NCBI GenBank assembly: GCA_014872785.1
Contig: WKFJ01000010.1
Coordinates: 1-64,000 of the forward strand
Direction of reading: 5' to 3'
Source: Alteromonadaceae bacterium
GTDB lineage: Bacteria; Pseudomonadota; Gammaproteobacteria; Enterobacterales; Alteromonadaceae
Length of the DNA: 64,000 nt
The position numbers and the translations under genes were made by a program. Numbering within the stretch: the stretch's first letter is position 1; each line of letters starts with the position of its first letter. Positions 37,057 through 46,679 of the stretch are shown piece after piece. Under the pieces are notes generated by a model. It was not told the origin of the DNA, made no database searches, and saw only the letters and a program-made list of their open reading frames with translations.

Positions 37057-37374
37057 CTACGTAGACTCAGGATGACTTTCCAACTTTTCTAATGCGCCTG
37101 TCTGAGAACCACATATTATGTGCTCTTCACCGAGATGATAGATATTATTAATAGCTACGTAGGTTCCTGAAATAATCCCCGAAATTGGTACAAGTACTAA
37201 TCCGCTGACAGAATAGTAGGTATTGGCATCATCAAACCCATTGATGACCTTTAAGGTTTTGCGATCGGAAGATATCTCGCACCGGTTAACCTTAGTTGAA
37301 TCCGTTTGAGGTACAACGATGCAGCCACTTAAAATGGTAAGCGCTACTGTGGCGCAAAACGTTTTTCTCAACAT
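37057..37374 (-). CDS. Small lipoprotein of unknown function
   Basis: A 105-residue lipoprotein. The ATG at 37374 (MLRKTFCATVALT) follows AAAAGGA; an upstream TTG coincides with that site and is unlikely. The lipobox is LSGC. The mature part has two more cysteines (NRCEIS and HIICGS) and a hydrophobic Gly-rich middle (VSGLVLVPISGIISGTYVAI). No known domain was recognised. Confidence 0.7.
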   Translation of the reverse strand: MLRKTFCATVALTILSGCIVVPQTDSTKVNRCEISSDRKTLKVINGFDDANTYYSVSGLVLVPISGIISGTYVAINNIYHLGEEHIICGSQTGALEKLESHPEST

Positions 37375-37659
37375 TAAATTCCTTTTCAAACACCTTTTCT
37401 ATGCTTGTAAAACCTATCCCGCACTTGCTACAAATTATAGAAGTTTAATGTAACCAGCTATGTACTGAAGTGGTTGCTAGGTCGAGACAAATGCCCGTAA
37501 CAAATGCCATCAAAATGCGCTTCCACTTAAAGTAGTGATTCACCATTACGAAAAAGCACAAACGTTCAGGAAAATAATTCGGAAATAGTTTTTGTTATGT
37601 TCGAATGTTTCAAAAACTGCAAAATCGTCCTAAAGACTCCCCTAGACAACCCCAAAAGC

Positions 37660-38010
37660 TTATTTCATGCCAGCACCGACGGTTTCTCGAACATCAATTC
37701 CCGAGGGGTCGAAACCTTCCAAACAAAATACATTTACCCCAAAATTATCCGGAGTAACGCGCTTTCGATGAAAGGGGTAAATGCCACATATCTTGCAAAA
37801 ATAGTGCTCAGCAGTGTGAGTGTGAAACTGGTAGGTCGTCAAGCTCTCTTGACCAGTAAGGATTTCCATATGTGATTCATGCACCTTTACCATAAGCGCA
37901 TTCTTTTTAACGCAAATAGAGCAATCACACGTAGTGAGCTCTGGAAAGTCCGAGCGAATTTGAAACGTCACAGTTCCACAATGACAACTTCCCTTGTATG
38001 TTTTCACCAT
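37660..38010 (-). CDS. GFA/CENP-V-family zinc protein
   Basis: A 116-residue protein. The zinc ligands are seen in GSCHCGTVTFQ and CDCSICVKKNAL, with the later FCKICGIYPFHRK. This is the GFA fold (glutathione-dependent formaldehyde-activating enzyme and relatives). Whether it acts on S-hydroxymethylglutathione is not clear, since most members are uncharacterised. It lies alone. Confidence 0.85.
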   Translation of the reverse strand: MVKTYKGSCHCGTVTFQIRSDFPELTTCDCSICVKKNALMVKVHESHMEILTGQESLTTYQFHTHTAEHYFCKICGIYPFHRKRVTPDNFGVNVFCLEGFDPSGIDVRETVGAGMK

Positions 38011-38111
38011 TCATCTCCTCTATAATTGCAGTCAGTGACAAGTTTTACTTTATAGACCTTAAGACTAAGTAAGCGAGCATTGACGCAGCGGCACGACCGC
38101 GAATCTCCATG

Positions 38112-38426
38112 CTATGCGCGATACCTGAAATTTCCGTATAGCCCAGTCACTATTGGTGGTAATGCGATTAACCAACCGTATGACTTTACAAATTCATTTT
38201 CTATATCAAATGCTAGAATTACGGAAAATGTAAAAATAACAAATGCGGAACCAAAAACACCAAAGCCAAAAAGCCTGCCGTATTTCTCTGGATATCTATA
38301 TTTCGAATCTCGGTAACCCGCCATCAAATCTCGTCTATCGCGATAAGCAATTAAATAACCACAATAGGCAATCGGAAGGGTGCCAATTAGATTCATAACG
38401 ATAAGTACTAAAAGTGCTCCTAGCAT
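38112..38426 (-). CDS. Small membrane protein, DUF3784-like
   Basis: A 104-residue protein with about three hydrophobic helices (near 2-25, 52-72 and 83-98) and a basic cytoplasmic loop (YRDRRDLMAGYRDSKYRYPE) like the 'AGY' loop of DUF3784 proteins. The function is unknown and the family call is tentative. Confidence 0.55.
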   Translation of the reverse strand: MLGALLVLIVMNLIGTLPIAYCGYLIAYRDRRDLMAGYRDSKYRYPEKYGRLFGFGVFGSAFVIFTFSVILAFDIENEFVKSYGWLIALPPIVTGLYGNFRYRA

Positions 38427-38682
38427 TTTGTTTTCCTCTTAGTACCTAACAAGGTTATTGCTGTTAACTCCGCGTATGTCTCAAACTGCAGCTTTACAAA
38501 TTCGTGTAATCTTTTGAGTTTTTTCAATCATAGCTTTAACTCACACTTTTTAGCTACATTAATTTACCTAAATTGAGTTTTAGACAGTCGGAATTAGCTT
38601 GCGTGAAGTGAGAACTATTAAATGACTTAAAACCCATCGAAAACATCAACCGTTTTTAATTGGGCTGGGCGTTTAATTGAAT

Positions 38683-38853
38683 ATGTTTAGTGAAACAATG
38701 CATAAAATGGGAGTGACTGGCATCATGATAAGTGCTTGTTGTGTGGCAGTAGGCATGATCATGTCAATTCCCACCAAAATGTACTTAACCTTTTTCTTGG
38801 TCACCAGAGAAAATGAACACAACCATAACAATGAAGCACACCCACATCAGTAG
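38683..38853 (+). CDS. Possible small membrane protein with His-rich tail
   Basis: A 56-codon open frame in a 469-base gap. The product has one hydrophobic stretch (about 10-40: VTGIMISACCVAVGMIM, then MYLTFFLV) and a polar end rich in His and Asn (NEHNHNNEAHPHQ). There is no convincing ribosome binding site. The CC pair and His tail suggest metal contact, but this is speculative. The rest of the gap (38427-38682) shows nothing. Confidence 0.35.
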   Translation: MFSETMHKMGVTGIMISACCVAVGMIMSIPTKMYLTFFLVTRENEHNHNNEAHPHQ

Positions 38854-38895
38854 TGTCGTACAATACCCGTCTGCGTTAGTGTCAGTCATTGCGGA

Positions 38896-39396
38896 TTATT
38901 CCACAAGATTAACGGTGATCCCTTCTGCTTCCGTTGGCTCTTCAAAGAAACGGTTCACTTTTTGAAATACCTCAGGCGTATCAAATTTAGCGCGTGTGGG
39001 TTGCTCTACTCGCCTTATATTTATTTGCGCCAAACACTTTTCATCAGATGCTTTTATGTAGTGAGCCACTAGTGGTGCGTTAGCAGATTGTGCTACTGCT
39101 TTAAACCAGGTTCGGGTCTCGACCGTGTTGCCTGGAAAGTCCAGAATGACGGAGCTACCCGCCTTTAAAATTTGTTTGATATGGTCTTCAAGAAGCGACA
39201 ACAATCGACAGTGTCTGCTGATGTAATCATCAAAATTGTTGATCTCATCGGGGAATAGTTGAGCTAGCCATTCATCCTCCGAAATTAAAATGTAACCGGT
39301 ATCGACAGAGAACTTTTTAGAATACGTGGATTTACCTGCGCCCATTTTGCCAATTAGAAAATGCAAAGTGCCTTTGGATGTTCTTTTATCTGCCAA
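38896..39396 (-). CDS. P-loop kinase-like AAA protein
   Basis: A 166-residue cytoplasmic protein. Walker A is GKMGAGKSTYSKKF near residue 18, and SVILDFPGNTVETRTWF carries the second acidic strand. The INIRRVEQPTRAKFDTPEVF segment is typical of small nucleotide or zeta-toxin-like kinases (AAA_33). The substrate is unknown. No antitoxin-like partner is next to it. Confidence 0.8.
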   Translation of the reverse strand: MADKRTSKGTLHFLIGKMGAGKSTYSKKFSVDTGYILISEDEWLAQLFPDEINNFDDYISRHCRLLSLLEDHIKQILKAGSSVILDFPGNTVETRTWFKAVAQSANAPLVAHYIKASDEKCLAQINIRRVEQPTRAKFDTPEVFQKVNRFFEEPTEAEGITVNLVE

Positions 39397-39755
39397 TGTG
39401 TTGCCCTCCCGGTTTCGCTATCTCAATTATAACTCTGGATACTCAACATAACACCTAACCTAGTTAAAAACGCTACATTATAACAATATGAAAAAACTTG
39501 TTACGTTTTCCTACACGATGGCCATTGAATCACGTCAATTTTCTCTATTAGTATTTCACGCACTCGTGAATCGATGGTTTTTCGAACATTACGATACCTC
39601 CGATTCGCCCAAACATTCCTACTAGTCTGTGAACTTGAGTGCCTGCGATTGGCTTTCAATGTTCGTCTGGAATGCTTAATTACCATGCGCGCCTCGCATG
39701 TTTTGCCTGGCACGTAATACAAAGCTGAGTCTATTCAGCAACAACTGGGGACAAC
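39397..39755. other. Intergenic region upstream of the M3 peptidase
   Basis: About 359 bases. It holds an open minus-strand frame (39501-39722) for a very basic 73-residue product that lacks a ribosome binding site and any known pattern, so I do not call it a gene. The promoter of the downstream peptidase must lie here, but no clear consensus was found. Confidence 0.4.
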
Positions 39756-41657
39756 ATGATTAAACGAATTTTCAAGCGCCAAGCGCTTAGCTTGCTATGC
39801 GCAACTGCTCTTGGCTTAACAGCCGTAGCGTCAACAGCCCACGCACAAGACGAGGCAGCCACCGTAGACGAACAGTACATTTGGGATCTAACTGACTTTT
39901 ACCCATCACAAGATGCGTGGGAGGCGGAACTTGAACGTCTGCGCGGTGAGATAGACGGACTTAAAAAGTATCAAGGTAAATTAGGCACAGACTCCAAAAC
40001 GCTACTCAAAGCGCTTGAGGCACAGTCTGCGTTCTCGAAAGATTTATTGCGAGCTTGGACCTATGCTTCAAACACGCGCAATACCAATCTTGGCGATGCC
40101 AATGGTCAAGCAATGGTTGGCCGTATGCAGGCGTTGTTTCAAGCCGCAAGTGCTTCGCAGAGCTACGTGGCACCAGAAATCGTAGGACTAGGAGCCGAGC
40201 GAGTTGAAGAACTAATTAAAGGCGATGCGGGCTTGGAAAAACACGCCCTATATTTACGCGATACCATTCGACAAGGCGAACACGTATTGTCACCTGAAAC
40301 CGAAAAAGTACTTTCGTTAATGGGCACTGCACTTGGTTCCTCTCAAGGCGCACGCGACATGTTGGCCAATGCCGAAATTGAATGGCCTAAAATCACCTTG
40401 AGTGACGGCACTGAAGCGCACCTGACTAACGCCGGATACTCACTGCACAGAGCCGCAGCGAATCGCGAAGATCGCGTAGCAGTATTTGACGCATTCTGGG
40501 GACGTTATAAAGATTTTGAAAGTACCTTTGGCGTAACCTTAAACGGTGAAGTGCAGGCCAATGTTGCTATGGCAAAAGCGCGTAAATACGAAAACACATT
40601 AGAGTACTTCTTATCAGGCGATAACATCCCGCAAGACGTTTACCGTACCTTGGTTAAAGTCACTAACGACCGTATTGGTGTACTACATCGTTATTTCAAA
40701 TTACGTGAGCGTATGTTGGGCATTGAAGACATTGGTTATCACGATATCTATCCCGACTTAGTGCAAACCGATTTGACCTTCCCAATCGAAAAAACACGTG
40801 ATGACATGCTAGCATCGATTCAAATTTTGGGGCCTGAGTTTTCTGAAAAGTTTGCCAAGGCGTCTACTGACCGCTGGATGCATGTTTATCCGCAACCGGG
40901 TAAACGCTCTGGCGCCTATATGTCGGGCAGTGCCTATGATGTTCACCCACTCATTTTGTTGAACCACCAAGACGATTACAACAGTGCTTCGACCTACGCT
41001 CACGAATGGGGGCACGCCATGCACAAAGTATTGACCAATGAGAATCAGCCTTACGAGCTGTCTAACTTCTCGATTTTCACTACGGAAATTGCGGCAATTG
41101 CCAAAGAGATCCTATTGCAGGAACACATGCTAGAACAGGCAAAAGACAAGGACGAAAGGCTGTTTTACCTAGGTTATGCACTTGAACAAATGCGCGGTAC
41201 TTTCTTCCGCCAGGTCATGTTCTCGGAATTCGAATTAGCGATTCATGAAGAAGTTGAAAAAGGCCGAGCCTTAACCGGAGCTCGCATGACTGAAATTTAC
41301 GGCGAAATATTAAAACGCTATCACGGTCACGACGAAGGAGTGATGAAGATCACCGAACGCGAAATGATCGAGTGGGCTTACATTCCTCATTTCTACTACA
41401 ACTTCTATGTATACCAGTATGCTACATCCATCGCAGGAGCGGCTTACTTCGTAGATCAAATGAAGGCCGGTGGCGAGAAAGAAGTTAAAACCTACCTTGA
41501 TTTCTTAAAAGCTGGCGGTAACGACTACCCGGTAGAAATATTGAAAGACGCTGGCTTAGATATGTCTAGCGATGCGCCTTATAACGCGGTCATCGACAGA
41601 ATGGATGCTGTGATGGACGAGATTGAAGCGATTTTAGATGGTCGTGCTATTAAGTAA
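39756..41657 (+). CDS. pepF: Exported M3-family oligoendopeptidase F
   Basis: A 633-residue zinc peptidase. The M3 motif is YAHEWGHAMH with H416 in HEWGH, and a downstream Glu ligand lies in IFTTEIAAIAKE. The PepF N-terminal domain starts at YIWDLTDFYPSQDAWEAEL. A signal peptide (RQALSLLCATALGLTAVAST, then AHAQ) directs it to the periplasm, unlike the cytoplasmic PepF of Gram-positives. It would cut oligopeptides after their entry through the outer membrane. Single gene with its own terminator. Confidence 0.92.
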   Translation: MIKRIFKRQALSLLCATALGLTAVASTAHAQDEAATVDEQYIWDLTDFYPSQDAWEAELERLRGEIDGLKKYQGKLGTDSKTLLKALEAQSAFSKDLLRAWTYASNTRNTNLGDANGQAMVGRMQALFQAASASQSYVAPEIVGLGAERVEELIKGDAGLEKHALYLRDTIRQGEHVLSPETEKVLSLMGTALGSSQGARDMLANAEIEWPKITLSDGTEAHLTNAGYSLHRAAANREDRVAVFDAFWGRYKDFESTFGVTLNGEVQANVAMAKARKYENTLEYFLSGDNIPQDVYRTLVKVTNDRIGVLHRYFKLRERMLGIEDIGYHDIYPDLVQTDLTFPIEKTRDDMLASIQILGPEFSEKFAKASTDRWMHVYPQPGKRSGAYMSGSAYDVHPLILLNHQDDYNSASTYAHEWGHAMHKVLTNENQPYELSNFSIFTTEIAAIAKEILLQEHMLEQAKDKDERLFYLGYALEQMRGTFFRQVMFSEFELAIHEEVEKGRALTGARMTEIYGEILKRYHGHDEGVMKITEREMIEWAYIPHFYYNFYVYQYATSIAGAAYFVDQMKAGGEKEVKTYLDFLKAGGNDYPVEILKDAGLDMSSDAPYNAVIDRMDAVMDEIEAILDGRAIK

Positions 41658-41680
41658 TTCAAAGTTCATTTGAAGATAAT

Positions 41681-41711
41681 AGCCCGGTTCTGCACCGGGC
41701 TTAATTTTTTG
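41681..41711 (+). terminator. Rho-independent terminator after pepF
   Basis: AGCCCGG (41681-41687) and CCGGGCT (41695-41701) with a 7-base loop, followed by TAATTTTTT. It serves the plus strand and may help the convergent gene. Confidence 0.85.
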
Positions 41712-41722
41712 TCTTTAGTAAA

Positions 41723-42538
41723 TTATATCCGCCAATAAAACATAGAGGTTTGTTTACCTATTATCTGGGCTGGATAATATTCGTTGCTGCTTCTTTCAGT
41801 CACACCATAACAAACATGCAAGGGTATTAAATGTTCTGAGCGAGGATGACAAAAGCGTGCACTGGGGGCAGTTTGCCAATCCACCAGCTGCTGTCTTCGC
41901 TTCGATTCATCGAGTGATGCATCTGTGATTGTAGAAACCAACCAGCGCTCAAACTCCCGATTTTTAGCATTGGCAATTGCCGCCTTTTCATCTTGCTTGG
42001 GGATAAAGAACGCAGACATATTGTGAAACGACATGCCCGAACCTATGATAAGCAAGTTGTCGTAATCCAGTGTTGAAAGTATGTGACCTATGTTCAAATG
42101 AAAATCCGCATCTAAGCCTTTTTTCAAAGACAACTGCACACAGGGAATATTCGCCTCTGGATAGATAATTTTCAATGGGACAAACGCACCGTGATCAAGA
42201 CCGCGTTTTGTATCCAGCTCAGCGTTTATGCCCGCTCTTATCAGCGCATCCTTGATTGCAGCGGCAAGTGTCGGCTCACCTGGGCACCGATACTCAATAT
42301 CATACGCCTCCTTTGGAAAACCCGAATAATCGTAGATCAACTCAGGTAAAGCAGATGCCGTTATGCAAGGCACTGTCGTTTCCCAATGCGCACTAATGAG
42401 AAGAATTGCACTCGGTCGCCCTACTTCGTTTGCAACTTTCTTAAGTGTCGACACCATCTCAGTGTGCTCTGGGTCTCCCATGAGCGGCATAGGGCCGCCA
42501 CCATGAGAAAGGTAAAATACGTGCTTTTTCGAGCTCAT
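41723..42538 (-). CDS. ygiD: DODA-type extradiol dioxygenase (YgiD-like)
   Basis: A 271-residue class III extradiol dioxygenase. The metal residues lie in LSHGGGPMPLM, LLISAHWET, DHGAFVPLKII and LIIGSGMSFHNMS. This is the 4,5-DOPA dioxygenase (YgiD/ZndA) branch. It lies 3 bases after the glutathionyl-hydroquinone reductase gene and joins a small redox operon. The native substrate is likely a catechol but unproven. Confidence 0.9.
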   Translation of the reverse strand: MSSKKHVFYLSHGGGPMPLMGDPEHTEMVSTLKKVANEVGRPSAILLISAHWETTVPCITASALPELIYDYSGFPKEAYDIEYRCPGEPTLAAAIKDALIRAGINAELDTKRGLDHGAFVPLKIIYPEANIPCVQLSLKKGLDADFHLNIGHILSTLDYDNLLIIGSGMSFHNMSAFFIPKQDEKAAIANAKNREFERWLVSTITDASLDESKRRQQLVDWQTAPSARFCHPRSEHLIPLHVCYGVTERSSNEYYPAQIIGKQTSMFYWRI

Positions 42539-42541
42539 AGC

Positions 42542-43516
42542 CTACTCACTCAATAACCAAGGTGAGGCTCCAATTGGTACAATACCATTTGGGTTAAGCG
42601 CTTTAATCGAATAATAGCCAGCCTTGATATGCTCAATATTGACCGTACGACTTATACCATCAAGGTTATAAATTCGCTGCATATAGGCATATAAGTTAGG
42701 CATTTCTCTTATCAAATTACGGTCACACTTAAACAGGCCATAATAGGCCGCATCAAAGCGAATCAAGGTAACAAATAGCCGAATATCCGATTCTGAGAAC
42801 GCGTCGCCAAACAAGTATTGTCTGCCATCATTAAGTCTGGTTTCGAAAGTATCCAGCGCCTGAAAAACATTGTCGTATGCCTCGTTATAGGCCTCTTGGG
42901 TAGTCGCAAAGCCGGCTTGGTACACACCGTTGTTTAGGTTTACATACATGTATCGGTTGAGTTCATCGATATCTGCTTGTAGCGCCTTGGGGTAGAGATC
43001 GGGAAGCGTATCCTTTTTACTGGCATCTACGAGACCATCAAAGGCGCTATTAAACATTTTTACAATATCAGCTGACTCATTATTGACGATGGTTCGCGTT
43101 TTTTTGTCCCATAGCACGGGAACCGTTGCACGCCCTGTAAACTGTGGGTCTACCCTAGTGTAAATTTCATGCATGTAAGTAGCACTGTTTAGCGCATCGG
43201 GTTCGCTGTCAGGAAAACCCGCAAATTGCCAACCTTGTTCCGAGAGCTTTGGGTTCACGACTGTCACGGTAATAAAATCTCGTAAGCCCTTTAATTCCCT
43301 CGCCAAAAGTGTGCGACTTGCCCAAGGGCAGATATACGCTACATACAAATGATAACGTCCCTTTTCCGCTTTAAAGCCACCAACACCAGTGCTTCCAGCC
43401 GAACCGTCTGGGGTTATCCAATTGCGAAAAGAAGAAGTCTGTCTAATGAATCGACCTTGTTCGTCTTTAGATTGCACTGGCTGCCATTTTTCTTGCCATA
43501 CGCCATTTACCAACAT
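42542..43516 (-). CDS. yqjG: Glutathionyl-hydroquinone reductase (YqjG/xi-class GST)
   Basis: A 324-residue protein. The catalytic cysteine is in YICPWASRTLL (CPWA motif), with RNWITPDGSAGSTGVGGFKA just upstream, both typical of xi-class GSTs. It reduces glutathionyl-hydroquinones. GGAG lies 7 bases before the ATG at 43516; an ATG immediately upstream (43519) is an equal candidate. It is followed by the dioxygenase gene and preceded by DoxX with a hairpin between. Confidence 0.92.
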   Translation of the reverse strand: MLVNGVWQEKWQPVQSKDEQGRFIRQTSSFRNWITPDGSAGSTGVGGFKAEKGRYHLYVAYICPWASRTLLARELKGLRDFITVTVVNPKLSEQGWQFAGFPDSEPDALNSATYMHEIYTRVDPQFTGRATVPVLWDKKTRTIVNNESADIVKMFNSAFDGLVDASKKDTLPDLYPKALQADIDELNRYMYVNLNNGVYQAGFATTQEAYNEAYDNVFQALDTFETRLNDGRQYLFGDAFSESDIRLFVTLIRFDAAYYGLFKCDRNLIREMPNLYAYMQRIYNLDGISRTVNIEHIKAGYYSIKALNPNGIVPIGASPWLLSE

Positions 43517-43540
43517 CATAAATCTCCGTAAGCACAATAA

Positions 43541-43559
43541 AGCCCCCTGATTGGGGGCT
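43541..43559 (-). terminator. Hairpin between doxX and yqjG
   Basis: AGCCCCC (43541-43547) pairs with GGGGGCT (43553-43559) around a 5-base loop. The U tract is poor (TTATT), so it may terminate partly and lower yqjG expression from the doxX promoter. Confidence 0.6.
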
Positions 43560-43573
43560 CTTTGTGCATCTAG

Positions 43574-44065
43574 TTAAGCAAAACTTTTATTAGTCGATAC
43601 CGCTGTTTGCGATTCACTGTTTGACAACTGCTTTAGTAAAAGCGAATCAATTGAGTAACGACCCGCACCTTGTATAGTTAATGCAAAGGTAGCTGCGAAC
43701 AGTGCTAGCGCATATTCATAACCATTGTTGGTTAGGAACAATCCATTGCTGCCATGCACAACAAATAGCGCCACCAGCATAGTAAAGGCACTCACCGCAG
43801 CCGCAGGACGAGTCAACAACCCAAGTGCCAGTGCAATACCACCAAAAAACTCTGCGCTGCCAGCCATCAGTGCCATTAAATAACCCGGTTCTAAACCTAT
43901 ACTAGCCATCCATTGTCCGGTGCCTTCAAGACCATATCCGCCAAACCAGGCGAATAACTTCTGTGCGCCATGTGCAGCTAATATGATGCCTACCGGTACG
44001 CGAAGGACTAGCGCGGCAAAGCCGCCATCTGATTGAAGTAATTTGCTAATAAGTTGCTTGTTCAT
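43574..44065 (-). CDS. DoxX-family membrane protein
   Basis: A 163-residue protein with four helices. ALVLRVPVGIILAAHGAQKL and GSAEFFGGIALALGLLTRPA are the DoxX signatures. The ATG at 44065 follows GAGGAAG. It is first in a minus-strand group with YqjG and the DODA dioxygenase and diverges from a LysR gene. DoxX-like proteins are linked to thiol/quinone redox stress; the mechanism is unknown. Confidence 0.88.
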   Translation of the reverse strand: MNKQLISKLLQSDGGFAALVLRVPVGIILAAHGAQKLFAWFGGYGLEGTGQWMASIGLEPGYLMALMAGSAEFFGGIALALGLLTRPAAAVSAFTMLVALFVVHGSNGLFLTNNGYEYALALFAATFALTIQGAGRYSIDSLLLKQLSNSESQTAVSTNKSFA

Positions 44066-44212
44066 CGTCTTCTTCCTCAAAGTTGTTCAAAAATGTTTGT
44101 TTAACGTTGTCTCATCAGGTTTATTAAAATAATAAAGACAATATTTCGTTGGATAAACAGCGCTTTTATTGTTTAATTACCAACAATTTGTTGTTAATTC
44201 AGGTAGGAATTT

Positions 44213-45121
44213 GTGGACAGAATCGACACCATGAAGGCGTTTGTTACCGTCGTTGAAGAAGGCAGCTTTACTCAAGCCGGTGATAAACTAACTATGTCTA
44301 ATCAATTGGTCAGTAAATACGTCTCAAATCTCGAAGAACACCTGGGCGTTCGATTGTTCAATCGAACTACGCGAAAAGTCCATCTTACGGAGGCCGGAGA
44401 GCATTGTTATCAACAAGCTAAACAGATTCTGGAAAGCGTGGGGGATATGGAAGGTTACTTTGGGGAAATGCAAACCAAAGTTAAAGGGCAATTGCACGTA
44501 AGTTCGCCGGTGTCATTCTCAACATTACATTTAGCACCACTCATTCGTGACTTCAAAAAACAGTACCCTGAAGTCTCGATTAATCTTGAACTTAACGATA
44601 GAAAAGTTGACCTCATTCAGGAAGGCTTTGACGTAGCACTGCGCATTGGACATCTTGAGGACTCCTCCTTGATCGCCAAAAAAGTCGCTCCAGTACGTTT
44701 GGTATTATGTGCCTCGCCCGACTATCTATCTCGAGTAGGCGAGATCTCGCACCCTGAACAATTAATAGCCGAAGATTATTTGCGTTATAGCTACATGTCC
44801 CATGAAAACGCCGATTCTGAGTTGTTATTGGCACTTAAAAATAAAAGTAATAAGAAGTCATCGGGCCTTGTCGCCAATAATGGAGAAGTTTTAATGTCTG
44901 CGGCTATTGCAGGTGAAGGATATATTCTGCAGCCCACTTTTATCGTAAGCAGTGCCTTGCGAGAAGGTAAGTTGGTCACCTTTTTAGAGGACTATGAACC
45001 ACCACCATTCGCCTTGTATGCCGTTTATCCGCATAGGGAATTGCAAGCTTCTAAGCTCAGAGTATTTTTAGACTTCTTAAGTAATTACTTTGGTGAACCG
45101 CCCTACTGGGATGATTTTTGA
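44213..45121 (+). CDS. LysR-family regulator of the redox group
   Basis: A 302-residue regulator. The start is GTG at 44213 with AGGA before it. The helix-turn-helix is AFVTVVEEGSFTQAGDKLTM and QLVSKYVSNLEEHLGVRLFN. The effector domain starts near residue 90 (GQLHVSSPVSFSTLHLAPLI). It diverges from doxX-yqjG-ygiD, which it probably controls; quinone-like inducers would fit. Confidence 0.88.
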   Translation: MDRIDTMKAFVTVVEEGSFTQAGDKLTMSNQLVSKYVSNLEEHLGVRLFNRTTRKVHLTEAGEHCYQQAKQILESVGDMEGYFGEMQTKVKGQLHVSSPVSFSTLHLAPLIRDFKKQYPEVSINLELNDRKVDLIQEGFDVALRIGHLEDSSLIAKKVAPVRLVLCASPDYLSRVGEISHPEQLIAEDYLRYSYMSHENADSELLLALKNKSNKKSSGLVANNGEVLMSAAIAGEGYILQPTFIVSSALREGKLVTFLEDYEPPPFALYAVYPHRELQASKLRVFLDFLSNYFGEPPYWDDF

Positions 45122-45350
45122 AGCCGATCGTAAATTTTGCCCCCCTTTTTTCATCTAGTTTAGTCTTCACCAACATCCACTGTTCACTGTGAGCCTAAGG
45201 CAATGATATTAAGGTAATTTTTATTAATTTCTAATCAATGTATTACACTTTTGTGAAACACTTTACTCTGTGAAGAATCAGTGTTATTTATTTCAAAGCA
45301 GTATAATTCTGAAGCATTTAGCTCCATAGTTTGTCAAAAGGATTTTACAT

Positions 45351-46679
45351 TTGTATTCATCATTAAACATTCAAGCCAAGAGCGAGCAAGTGCTCTGCAG
45401 GCGAAGTCCTTACAAAAAGTTTATCGCTCCCCGTGTTTTTAAGCTAGTTGTCGCTTTTCTTATTCTTGGGTTCATTCCGTTAAATACTTTAGCGAACGAC
45501 ACACCAGATGATAAAACCAAAGCACGCAATAACAACTTGGATTGGCTAAAAACCTCAGGCTTCGGTCGTATAGTGGGTGGCTATATTGATGTGACTAGTG
45601 GAAATGAGGATTTACGGTTTGTGGATTATGAGAACAAGGACTTCTCTTTTAGTAATCAAAGCCTTATTGGCATGCAGGTTGACGCTAGCTATTCGAAAAA
45701 ACTTAAACTGAGTGCGCAAGCTGTTGCTCACTCCAATGAAAAGCGCGAGTCTGGTATAGAATGGCTATACCTGAGCTATAAACCCAATGACAAATTAACA
45801 ACAAAGATTGGGAAGTTAAGACTTCCTTTTTTCAACTACAGTGACGTGATTAATGTCGGCTATGCATATCAATGGATTACTCCGCCACGTCAAGTTTATT
45901 TGGACTACCTTTTTTCAAACTACAATGGCGTAAATGTTCAGTATTCACAGGCTCTAGAAGATGCAATTATCCAGATTGAAGGCTCATACGGTCAGTTCGA
46001 TGACGATATTATGGTACAGGGACAAAGCACAAACGTTAAAGTAGATGATTTGAGAGGTGTTGTCCTTAAATTTATTGATGGAGCTTACACGACGAGATTA
46101 TCTTACCACGAGGGTTTTGTTTTTGATGTTGTTACGCCACTTGACACTCTTGCCGAAAATTTAGTTATTGCTGGTTTCAATCGTCAGGCTGATGTCTTTA
46201 ACACAAAAGGAAAAGTCTCTACATCTCAATTTGGTATTGCCTATAACAGCTTAACTTATTTTTACGATATTGAGATTATTAGTATTGATTCTGACATTAT
46301 TACTATTTCAGATAGTAACAGCGGCCAAATTACCGTGGGTTACAACGTTAATGATTTATCAATTTATGCCAACTATGCGGTTTCTCTTGCGCACACCGAC
46401 ATTTTAGCCAATCAAATTCCCTTAGGTCTCGACCCACGCTTAGATCAACTGAGCTTTGTTTATGACCAAACCTCGGAAAAAGTGCAAAATAGTCAGGATG
46501 AATTGCAAAGTTATTCGTTGGGTCTTCGTTGGGACTTTCGCCCAAATTTCGCGCTTAAATTTGAAATTAGTCGGCATATAGGAGAAAAGAACAAAAGAGC
46601 ATTCTTTTCAGCATCTCCAGCGACAGGAGACCAGAACAGCGTCGTCTTGTATCAGACTGCACTAGAGTGGGTATTCTGA
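45351..46679 (+). CDS. Porin-like outer-membrane beta-barrel protein
   Basis: A 442-residue protein with a TTG start preceded by AAAGGA; no in-frame ATG precedes the signal segment. The hydrophobic export signal is VFKLVVAFLILGFIPLNTLA. The body has alternating aromatic strands (RIVGGYIDVTSGNEDLRFVD; LRLPFFNYSDVINVGYAYQW) and ends VVLYQTALEWVF, with a C-terminal Phe as in BAM substrates. It resembles porins encoded with PstS-like proteins. Its stop overlaps the next gene by one base. Confidence 0.75.
   Translation: MYSSLNIQAKSEQVLCRRSPYKKFIAPRVFKLVVAFLILGFIPLNTLANDTPDDKTKARNNNLDWLKTSGFGRIVGGYIDVTSGNEDLRFVDYENKDFSFSNQSLIGMQVDASYSKKLKLSAQAVAHSNEKRESGIEWLYLSYKPNDKLTTKIGKLRLPFFNYSDVINVGYAYQWITPPRQVYLDYLFSNYNGVNVQYSQALEDAIIQIEGSYGQFDDDIMVQGQSTNVKVDDLRGVVLKFIDGAYTTRLSYHEGFVFDVVTPLDTLAENLVIAGFNRQADVFNTKGKVSTSQFGIAYNSLTYFYDIEIISIDSDIITISDSNSGQITVGYNVNDLSIYANYAVSLAHTDILANQIPLGLDPRLDQLSFVYDQTSEKVQNSQDELQSYSLGLRWDFRPNFALKFEISRHIGEKNKRAFFSASPATGDQNSVVLYQTALEWVF

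Noticed and set aside
37597..37875. Plus-strand open frame opposite the GFA gene
   Set aside because: Antisense to a gene with clear zinc motifs; no ribosome binding site.
38896..39396. Zeta-toxin-like kinase as part of a toxin-antitoxin pair
   Set aside because: No small antitoxin gene adjoins it; the P-loop alone does not support a toxin call.
39501..39722. Basic 73-residue product on the minus strand before pepF
   Set aside because: No ribosome binding site, Arg-rich low-complexity composition and no recognisable domain; it lies in the probable promoter region of pepF.
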